This document shows positions 22,500 to 31,496 of a DNA stretch of 64,000 nt, piece by piece (position 1 is the first letter of the stretch; each line of letters opens with the position of its first letter). The DNA is from Blasia pusilla (lineage: Eukaryota; Marchantiophyta; Marchantiopsida; Blasiales): positions 39,866,001-39,930,000 of the forward strand of contig CM114273.1 in NCBI GenBank assembly GCA_050084515.1, written 5' to 3'. Both the position numbers and the translations under genes were made by a program. Below the pieces are notes generated by a model. That model was not told the DNA's origin. It made no database searches and saw only the letters and a program-made list of their open reading frames with translations.

Positions 22500-23834
22500 T
22501 TCCTGTAAGCTTGTCGGACTCCATCAACCACTTGAGCGGTGGTGATGATCAAGTAAAAGGGTAAACTTTGTGCCAAACAAGTAACACCTAAAGTGCGCCA
22601 CAGCCCACACTACTGCCAAGCACTCTCCCTCATATGAACTATAGCGCGACTCCGCTACATTATTCGAACGACTTGCATAGGCCACCACAAACTCCATGTG
22701 CTCATCATCATGTTGTGTCAACACCGCTCCAAGTCCCAACCTACTCCAATCAGTGTGTAACTGAAATGGGCGCCCTCTGATAGGTCTCCTCAAGATAGGT
22801 GCCGCCACCAACTTGGCCTTAAGCTCCACAAAAGCTCTCTCCTGATCATCTCCCCAATGCCACTCTTGATCTGATAAAGGCTTTGCCATAGCACTAAATC
22901 CCTTCACATACCTCCGATAGTAGTTCGCCAATCCCATGAATGCTCGAACTCTACTCACATCTACCGGATGCGGAATAAGTGCAATAGCCTCCACCTTTGC
23001 TTGTTGAACTCCCAAACCACTTGGATAGATCACATGACCCAAGTAATCAACATCCTCATGGAAGAACTTACACTTTCCTGGATGCAAACGTAGACCATGA
23101 GCTTTCAACCGCTCAAACACCATCTGCAAATGTATCTGATGCTCCTCCACCGTGTTACTGAACACCAAGATATCATCAATGTAACACCGAACAAAATCCA
23201 ACCCTGCTAGGATCCTGTCCATCACTCTCTGAAACTCTGCAGGTCCATTCTTCAACCCAAAGGGTAAGAATTTCCACTCGTACAAACAATCCTTGCCATG
23301 AGATTTGACACCCCAAAATGTTTTCTTGGCCTTGTCACTCTCCCGAATCGGAAATTGATGGTATCCTGCCCAAAGATCCAAAGTACTGAAAATCTTTGCA
23401 TGTCCCACCACATCAAAGATCTCCTCAGGTGTAGGTATGGCATACCTATCGGCCTTGGTTTGCCGATTGATAGGACGGTAATCTCCACACATCCGCCTAT
23501 CCGTGTAGTTGCCATGCATATCCTTTTTAGTAGGCATGACAATGGCTGATGCATACTCTCCATGCGACAACTCCACTAATCCAGCCTCCAAAAGGTCTAA
23601 CGTCCTACTCTGAATCAAGTCCCTCTCCATATCACTATATCGGTAGGGACAACGGAAGATTGGCGTATCACTAGCCGAATCAATCCGTATACCGGGTCCA
23701 ACCAGAGAACCCAACTCCTTCATGCTAAAGGCAAAACAACTCCTATAAGCACGTAAGAACTGTGTCAAACGTCGTTTCTCACCTTCCGTAAGCTTGGGCC
23801 CAAGTAATGGCTCCCAAGTCTCCTCCCAGCACAA
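22500..23834 (-). CDS. Reverse transcriptase-RNase H (element B Pol segment)
   Basis: A continuous 436-codon frame holds the whole RT palm and fingers and most of RNase H. Visible motifs are MPTKKDMHGNYTDRRMCGDYRPIN, split here as the KKD and RMCGDYRPIN blocks, FSTLDLWAGYHQ, FLPFGLKNGPAEF, the catalytic RCYIDDILVFS, YLGHVIYPSGL, and RAFMGLANYYRRYVKGFS. RNase H follows with LHTDWSRLGLGAVLTQ and SYEGECLAVVWAVAHFRCYL. The catalytic aspartates of YIDD and the first RNase H aspartate (HTD) are present. The frame ends at about 22524, where the RNase H C-terminus and tether continue with stops toward integrase. This is the least damaged part of the element. Confidence 0.9.
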
Positions 23835-24099
23835 GAGAGGGAGAGGGCGATGCCAAGGGCTCTCATAACCCCCTCACAAGATGGTACACCCTTAGCTACA
23901 CCATCATCTGAGAAAATAACTCCTCCACCAACATGAGCAACCAACTCCACATGCCCAGCCATTACATCCCATTTACTCCAAGGATGCAAAATACTACTCT
24001 CCTCGCCCCCAGCCGATGTCTCTACCGTCTCAGTAGCCATCGAGCTCATTACAAGGGGTGGAAGATCCTGACATAGTCGAAGTTGACGTTGCTCGCCGG

Positions 24100-25080
24100 A
24101 CCAAGACTCAAAATCCAAGTCAAACAATTCAGGTCCATGGCCTGACCCAACACATGACGTCGTGAAGCCTCGAAATGGAAGCAACCATTTGTCACACCAA
24201 GATAGCCAATCCCATCGCACGCTTTCTCTCATTAGCGTTAGGCTCCACCAACTGTCGCACATGAGAATCCCATACAAGCCCGGGACCACCTTCCCTGTAT
24301 GTATGTGACGAGGGAAAACTCAAAAATGTGGGTAGTGCCATCCTAGGCTGGCCCACACGGTTCACCACTGCCATGGGTGACCGATCAATAACCCTCACCA
24401 CCTGAGAAAGTCGCACAGTATCCAAGATACTATCGACTGTAAGGCAAGGATCCCACTGCACTGCATCATATGCTCGACGTAGAACCTCCCTAGGCAACAA
24501 GTTTGTCCACCACAAGCGTGGACGATGTGCACGCGAGCCAACTCGCGCTACATCCAACAACACCGCTGGTCCAATCCAAGACCGCACCTCATGAACACTC
24601 GCCATCATCGGGGTCCGAGTGTCACCCAACAATGGAACATTCTCCAAAGTGTAAGCTAGAGCATGTGCCTGATGAACCTGAAGATGTAGTAACACCCGTA
24701 ACATCTCCCAAAACAATCGAGACCTAGGGTCGTGTAATCCCTCACCACGACCAGCACGTGTAAGATTCTGACATGGCCATCCAGCAATCACCAAATCCAC
24801 AGGACCAACCCTCTCAAGGTCTTGCGCCCCCAACAATGTAATGTGTGACGGCAAAGCACGCTGGTACCCACGAATAGCTGATGGCGGTAACAACTCAGGA
24901 TATCTCCGCATCAACTGACCAATATGTCGGGATGAGACTCTCTGGGCCGTCTCATCTCGCTCCACATACACGTATCTCCAAGACAGAATACCGCCTGCAA
25001 CATGCATGACCAAACCCGGTGCTAATCCCACCAAAGAGATCTAACACACAAATGCCCTCTGCGCGACATCGCCATACAAT
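24100..25080 (-). pseudogene. Cytosine-5 DNA methyltransferase domain in Pol (element B)
   Basis: A full C5-methyltransferase domain lies between protease and RT. Motif I (VLDLFGGIS) is at 25021-25047, one frame off the rest. The 280-codon frame 24192-25034 then carries a motif II-like VYVERDE, motif IV GPVDLVIAGWPCQNLTRAG with the catalytic cysteine codon at 24771-24773, RSRLFWEMLRVL, motif VI LENVPLL (24636-24656) and motif VIII HRPRLWWTNL. A motif X-like HVLGQAMDLNC follows in a third frame near 24140-24170. RLFWE, LENV and HRPRLWW recall the DNMT3/DRM branch more than DNMT1, by eye. Two frameshifts disable this copy. The enzyme would methylate cytosine with SAM; possible targets are the element's own cDNA or the integration site (inference). 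Confidence 0.85.
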
Positions 25081-25339
25081 GGGTGTAGTATCCAAAGGGG
25101 ATACCTAATGGACCAGAAATAGGAGTGCCGTGGGGCCTTTTCTTCCTCGTGAGGTATAATGACCTCATACCAAGCCTCTGCACTAGGCGATCGCCTCCTA
25201 CCGTAGTGCACCTTTGAACTCCAAAGTGGCACATCCAACGATGAGGATGCCACTGCTGCAAAAATAGGGACCTCCTCTACCTCCTCATGCACAGGAGAAT
25301 CCATAGCATAAACATTACCCACCAAAAAGTCTCTTGGCC

Positions 25340-26033
25340 AAGTGACTACTCCACTAAAACCAGACCATGGATGCTAACACTGCTTTGTTGGGGAAGACCC
25401 TCCTGGTCGAGCCCCATAAATAAATCTCACAGGAACTTGGCTCATACGTCCATCCCCGGACTGCCAACCAGGTCTAGAAGACGTTGTCTCAGTCCAGTAA
25501 TCCATCTAAAAACTCATTTGGTACAATACTGCTCCTCCAACTAGTACATCATACGACTCCGCTGATGTGACTACCGCAAATACCCCCAACCGGGATCTAT
25601 CAGTCGCATGATCTGGTCTCAACTGTACAGAAAACTTCTCCCGTATCATAAATTGAGACCTATCATTGGCTCCTCCAAGTGATGTTTGAATCTGGAATGG
25701 GCAAGGCTCAAGCTCTGCCCTCCGAATACCCAAACCAATACATGCCGCCTTTCCCAACATCAAAGGTTGGGCACCACAGTCTAACAAGACTCTATCTGGT
25801 CTATACACCTGTCCTATAGGACTCACCAATCGGAATATCCCACTCCGATTGTCCAACATACATACACCAGGTGTAAGCCTCTCACGATCAATGGCTGGTC
25901 GGGCTGGTAATGCATCCATCTTTGCCGCTGCTGCTTGCCAAGTAGCACTGGTACTCAATGCTACACCTGACATAGAGGGTCGCAACACCCTCATCCACCT
26001 CAGCACGTGTAGCAGTAACACCCTCACGTTCAC
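25340..26033 (-). pseudogene. Aspartic protease region (element B)
   Basis: The 175-codon frame 25506-26033 contains the retropepsin active-site loop as VLLDCGAQPLMLGKAA, with cysteine in place of the usual serine or threonine of D-S/T-G, and the downstream ILVG-type segment YDVLVGGAVLYQMSF. A stop follows, then an acidic linker (EEVEEVPIFAAVASSS, about 25250-25290) leads to the DNMT. In related elements the enzyme matures Gag and Pol. The DCGA variant may be functional or decayed; element C retains DSGA at the same place. Confidence 0.75.
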
Positions 26034-27924
26034 ACAACGTGGCTGCTAGCTGAAATATATGAGCTAAGTCAACTCCTAAAGCCATCAGCTGCGTGGCCGA
26101 AAACAATGGGGATCCCAACACTGAAGTTGCCATCCGCAATACTGCACGGGATGTTGCATCCGTGTCTACTACACGCGATGTAGATGCCTCAGTCCCCACT
26201 GTCGGCTCAATAGACTGCGTAGGAACCATGGATGGAGTCCTAAGCACCTCAGACAACAAGAATGACTGGGGAAGCCTAGCCTGCCTCCCAGCCTCACCCC
26301 TCTGTGGATCGAACTCCACAGTAGCACCACGTGGCTCTGACGCTCGAGTGGCTCCTCTCGAATAGCTGCGATCGATGCCTCAACACATCTTGCACTCGCC
26401 ATATAAGAGAGATCATCCCCTCCATAAGAGGTGGAAGCCCCTGCTCCGTGCACGATCTATGCTAGATACCGACCATAGTAGCCAACCGCTCCAACGGCTC
26501 AATCTGGCGACCATAGGCGACTCTGTCGTAGTGGTAGGGGTGGCCACCGTAGGCTCTCCAACCACTGGTCCACCTCTACCACCCCTACCACTTCTACCAC
26601 CTTGGCCTCTTGGAGCTACTCCACCATGGCCGCCGACTGATATCAACTCTGGATGAAGATCAAAGCAACGCTCTTGAGGATGATCTGGTCTCTCGCAATG
26701 ATCACATTGAGTTGGGGCCGACGAGGCCCATCCTCCAAAGTCCGTCTCCCATCCTCTTGGGGACAAAACTTCCTAACATGATTATCTCCACATGTCCAAT
26801 ATGATGCCCTTCTTTGTGGGGCAAAGCAAATGAAGGCAATGGTCTCTGCGCAAGTGTCCCTCTAGGACTGACCGAGGTCGTGTGTACCCCCACAACTCCC
26901 ACTACTACTACCACCACCACTACTACGAGAGGCGTGAGGTGGGTCTGCTGAACACTGAGCAAGAGTAGTTATCCCCCTCTGAATGAGATGTCACCACTCT
27001 CTCCTTCACCATGTTAAGGTCAATCTTCTCAGATAGAGCAAACACATGGGTCAATGTGGGTGAGTCATCACTCATAAGAGTAGCATCACGTACCCTGCGG
27101 CGCAACTCTCTGTCCAAGATCCCATACCAAAATTGTGCTGAGCCTCGATCACACCACAGGTAATCGAAATCAAGCGCCGATACAGTGTATGCCTCACGAA
27201 GACTCTCACCAGTCTTTTGCTCAAATTCTTGAAGACTCCTCAACTTCTCTGTCTTCACTCCCTGATAGTTCTTCTTCAATCTCTTGAAGAACTCTGCAAC
27301 CGAGCTAAACGATGGTGGGGGACTAGTACCTCCACTAGTACCCCCACTGGTACCTCCATTGGTACCTCCACTGGTACCCCCACTCCGTCTCGTACTCGCA
27401 CCACTCAACGTCGGGCTAGCTGGCATAGTAGGAGCACTACTACCAATACCACCATGGGTGATAGACACATAACCTGGAGACCAATATTGTCTCCACGCCT
27501 CAATCTCAGCAACATGGTCCTTCCTAAACTCATGGTAATCATCCATGGGTGGTCCCTCCAAGTGCTGAAATAACCCCTTCCAAGCCAAGAAGGGTGTAAA
27601 CAACGTGGCGTTCCGCAACATCTGCATATCACACCATGTATCAAACTCCTGCATGAAGTCCTCCAACTTAATGGTGCCCACTGCACCCGAGTATCGTCGT
27701 GGGCCCTTCATGGCCCCATATATCCCGTCCATGTCCCAAATCAATGGAGTTGCAACACTCGATAACAACGTAGAAGACTCGGTGTTTGGAACATCCTCGT
27801 CCTCCTCTTTATCAACCATCGGAAGTGGAAAAGGTAGTCGATACCTAAATCCACTCCGTGTGAAACCACCACTGTCCGTACCACGGTCCCCAACCAGACC
27901 ACCCGACAGCTCCGTGATGACCAA
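25888..27924 (-). CDS. Gag (element B)
   Basis: A 333-codon frame (26923-27924) holds the capsid-like region, including WRQYWSPGYVS, FFKRLKKNYQGVK, LREAYTVSALDFDYLW and YGILDRELRRRVRDATLM. This is followed by a frame break and then, again in the same register, 26413-26766 with a CCHC zinc knuckle CDHCERPDHPQERC and a Gly/Arg-rich RNA-binding tail. The register continues to 25888 and overlaps the protease frame by about 145 nt. A short run of (S/N)GGT repeats lies near 27325-27390. Gag packages the RNA in related elements. The break between 26770 and 26920 makes this copy doubtful as one protein. Confidence 0.75.
27325..27390 (-). repeat. 12-bp tandem repeats in Gag
   Basis: About five copies of ggtacctccact or variants give a Gly-Gly-Thr-Ser repeat in Gag. 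The repeat also opens a spurious plus-strand frame rich in VPPL. Confidence 0.8.
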
Positions 27925-29439
27925 CGCCGATGCCGCACCACCACCAAATTATCACCACTAAGTAACCAAGTGACGTTGATGTCGCTATACTATTCTAGGT
28001 CTACTAGCTATGGGTGTAGGCAACCTAACCTATCATCACCACAAGAAGCCTCCCACAGTCTACTGGTCATCACTCCAGCCTCACTACCGGTAGCACACAG
28101 GAGTAACACTACTATGGAAATCAGCGTCAACCCTAACAATGGGCGCGCAAGCAAGAAGCAACGATGGAGGGGATCCAAACACAGGAAGTCCAACGACAAC
28201 CCTCCAATCGCAAATGGAAATCAAGGTAACACAATCCACCAAACGTGGCTCCCCCGAATCCACGTAACCCACCACACAATTCTAACTTAAAAAGCTACTC
28301 CGCCTTGGGTCGATGACGATGCGTGCTAGTCGGACTCGCAGCACCTCAAAATATCACCTACATGGAGAGGCTACACCGTACTATGCGCTAGAGGTACATC
28401 AACCAAAAACCTGATATGCATAAAGCGCCTAACACATCTCCGAACAGCACCAAATGAGCTACACCAGTGTGTACACTGGCATAGTTAAGAACTCAGCAGT
28501 TAAGCGTCCTCCAAGAAGAATAGCCCAAAGATGGGTGACCAGTTATGCAACACTCAAATCACAAAGCCTGCAAAAACTGCCTCACGCCCAAGCAAGATTG
28601 CTTGCTTGCTCCTTGCTCCTTAATCCGCCTCTCGCGCCCACTCGCCCCAAGCTACCACGAGTTGCCTCGAAGCCTCAAAATGCTCGAGACATGCCCCTAT
28701 CGCCACGCTTCGCCATGCTTCGCTATGGAGAGAGGCCCAACTAGGGCGCCCCCAACAAAATAGGCGTCTCCAAAAATGAACGAGTCACCAACCAACCAGC
28801 CCCTCCGATCCGCTGTCCACCATAGCCAGACCTTGAGCTAGTCCGCAAAATTTCGATCAACAATTACTTCACAAATCCTTGACTAAAATCGAATCTGTTT
28901 CTACCAGAGTTCAATTGACCACCATAGCTATTGCTCCACAAAAAATCAGCTACAACCGAGCTGTGTACTCCGAGCTAAAAATTAGACAAACTTGCTGTCC
29001 ATACACCTCGATCGCAGAACAAATCCGGGCGCTTCCGCCTTGATTTCATGCACGCAGAAATCCGCAACGCTCCACACACTCGAGCAGATAGCTTCACATG
29101 AGATCACAATACAAGTAGCAACAGGAACCTCTCACCCGATCAAGATGAACTTCAACAGAGCTTCCGCACTCCAAGCTCTCCACATCAGAAACCGTCGAAG
29201 ACGAACCAGAATTTTCAATCCTTGATAACTTCCAACTCCCTTGACAAAATCCGGCGATCTAAAGCGCGTTGGAAAGCTCTCAGCAAGGCGCTTCTTTCCC
29301 AACCAACCACGCACCAGATTCACACCTCCAACATAGGCCACAAGCCACGAACATCCACGGCTGAGTACACAATTAACTCTAACCACATCCTACTAATCCA
29401 CAATCGAAGCTACCATCGATCTACGTCAATTTTTTGAGT
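27925..29439 (-). other. Leader of element B between 5' LTR and Gag
   Basis: 1.5 kb without a meaningful frame, lying between the right LTR part and the Gag start. Element C has a region of similar length upstream of its Gag. No clear tRNA-complementary primer site was found next to the LTR. Confidence 0.5.
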
Positions 29440-29808
29440 GAAATCTGTGAAAGACCTACTGTCATAAAACACGTATAGAATCACATACAATCGAGCCAAA
29501 CCCACTCCACGATGGGAGAATCTAGATCGAAGCTTGCGGGAAACACCATAGCCAAGAGCTCTATTCACTACCAAGGCTAACTCCCAACGCAACAGGCTCA
29601 ACTCAAAGAACTGACTATTCTTTGAGTGCACTCCACCTTATATCCTCCAACCTAAGAGCGGGCCCTATTGGAAAACTCCCCCTCAACTGAGTCATCCCCA
29701 ACCCTATGTATGAAATCGCATCTCTACCTAGACACTGCAGCCCTACATAAGGTATGGCCTCTACTAGCACACTATACTTTACGACATAATCCGTATGGTC
29801 ATGACACA
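29440..29808 (-). repeat. Right (5') LTR part of element B
   Basis: A copy of R2 from the left LTR, from tgaaatctgtgaaagacc to ggtcatgaca. It lacks the 107-bp R1 segment. It is followed by cata, matching the base run before the left LTR. By-eye identity with 20292-20658 is above 90%. Confidence 0.8.
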
Positions 29809-29989
29809 TATGACAATTGAAACAACCTGAGAGGGCATAGCTATGGCGCTACTTGCCTTGTGAGTAACCCCATCTTCTCACCATGAGAATGAGTTTGGTT
29901 TGACAAGAGAGAAAGACACAATTAGTTTGCATGAGAGCCATGGAGCTTTTTGTGTGTTGTGTGAGATTTTTCATCAATTTTACAAGGAG

Positions 29990-30885
29990 AGAAGGCATGA
30001 GTAAGAGTGCTACAATGGAGGAGCTCGCTGGTTACTCACTGCGTTTCCAGGTTGGGGACTGTGTTCCCCGCATCATGGCTCATGGGAGTGCTTATGGGAG
30101 CAAGAGCCGATTTTTCGTTTGGGGAAGTGGCATGCGGAAACGCTGTCCAATTTTTGGTAGAAATTGAATATGGTGGCAAATTGCTCCTTGTCAGTACTCT
30201 CGAAAGCACCGTGTAGCTCTCTAGTTTGTGGTTTTATAGGTTTGGGATTTTTGTTGGAAGTAATCAACGCGGATTCGTTGCTGAATTTTTTGTAGGAGAT
30301 AAGGACCGTGGATTGTACAACTATCACTTTCTTTTTATGCTGGAAGGTCGAGTGGAGAAAAAAATTTGACGCTTTCATATATCAAGAAGTTATGCGCGTT
30401 TTCAAAGAAATGGTGCGCGATTTCAACATCTTAGCATGAAGCTACATCATTTTTTGCGCAATGTGTCTTCGACAACGTGCACAACTTTTTGATGTACGGC
30501 AACGTCAAATGTTTTTCTCAATTCGACCTTCCAGAAAAAATTGGCAGCAATTGTCATATTACCTGCGGTCTTTTTCTCCTATACAAATTTCAGCAACACT
30601 TCCACTTTTATAACTCCAATAAAAGTCTCAAACCTTTAAATCCACAAGCTAGACAACTATTCTATGCTTTCAAGTGCACCGACATGGAACAAACCGCCAC
30701 CATACTCAATCTCTACCAACAATTGGGAAACGCTTCCATACATCACTCTCCCATGAAAAAATAAATATAATACAACTCAAAAATCAACAACTCTTGCTCC
30801 TGTGAAGACTTCTATGAGTCATGAAACAAGGAACACAACCCCAATCTGCAAACACAACAAATAACCAACGAACTCCTCCATTTTA
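29990..30885. repeat. 0.9-kb foldback repeat
   Basis: Arms at about 29990-30365 and 30490-30885 are inverted copies (roughly 70-75% by eye) around a loop of about 125 bp. Paired landmarks are ggaggagctcgctggtta versus taaccaacgaactcctcc, ctggaaggtcgagtggag versus ctcaattcgaccttccag, and ggttttataggtttggga versus cctttaaatccac. The right arm, and the sequence extending left to 29830, also match the plus-strand LTR-like block at 52070-52510. It therefore looks like two LTR-derived pieces in inverted orientation. The open frames in the arms (70-100 codons) have no motifs. Confidence 0.75.
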
Positions 30886-31496
30886 ACCTTCTCCAAGCAA
30901 AACTAAATGACTTGACTATGTATGTGGACTTGCCATTCTCATCCTCATTGTTAAATCCTTAGTTTTGTGTTCATTATAATTCAATTTACATGATTAGTGA
31001 AGTATTTTATTTCAGCATACTTTTTCTTAGTGTTTAAAATCAACATACCCATTTCACCAAGTTAATATTGTAGTTGTTTACACTTTGCAACCTTTCTATT
31101 GTTCTCATCTTCAACACCATCGATGACTCATAGGGAGAGAATAATTGGTTGAACATTGCCAATTTTGTGCACAAAGTACAAAGAGTGAATGAAATTAGAA
31201 ACACTTACATGAACCACTCTACATAAAAAGAACCTTCCCTGGGCAAAATTGGATTGCAGGGAAACTCTGATGTTATCATAGGTGAAGAGCTGACACCTAG
31301 GTACTCATGGACCTTTAAAGTAACCAGAGTTTCTGAATCTGCGAGACTATCAATCTTTACACTAGCTAGCTTAAGGCTTCCTACAACTGGAAAAATTCAA
31401 TGATGAATATGTGAGTCTATCAAGTCAACAAGAATCCCACCTAGATTCGTCTGTACAACCTCTCACAACATCTTACACTTCCGAACACACCTTGCA
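30886..31496. other. AT-rich gap and probable 3' flank of the GTPase gene
   Basis: No coding signal. The part nearest 31496 probably includes the 3' untranslated region of the minus-strand GTPase gene. Confidence 0.45.

Larger units (their letters stand above)
20185..29808 (-). mobile_element. Ty3/gypsy element B, near-complete, with DNMT and PHD modules
   Basis: A 9.6-kb element on the minus strand: 5' LTR part, 1.5-kb leader, Gag with CCHC knuckle, protease, DNMT, RT, RNase H, integrase, PHD finger, 3' LTR. The flanks carry cata on both sides (left before 20185, right after 29808), fitting a 4-bp target duplication. Gag is read in one frame. Protease, most of the DNMT, RT, the integrase core and the PHD finger share a second frame, shifted +1 relative to Gag. 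About half a dozen stops or frameshifts interrupt Pol, so this copy is not autonomous now. It is the best preserved of three family members in the window. Confidence 0.9.

Noticed and set aside
25849-26656. Plus-strand frames opposite Gag and protease of element B
   Set aside because: Shadows of the minus-strand coding sequence, which has the recognisable motifs.
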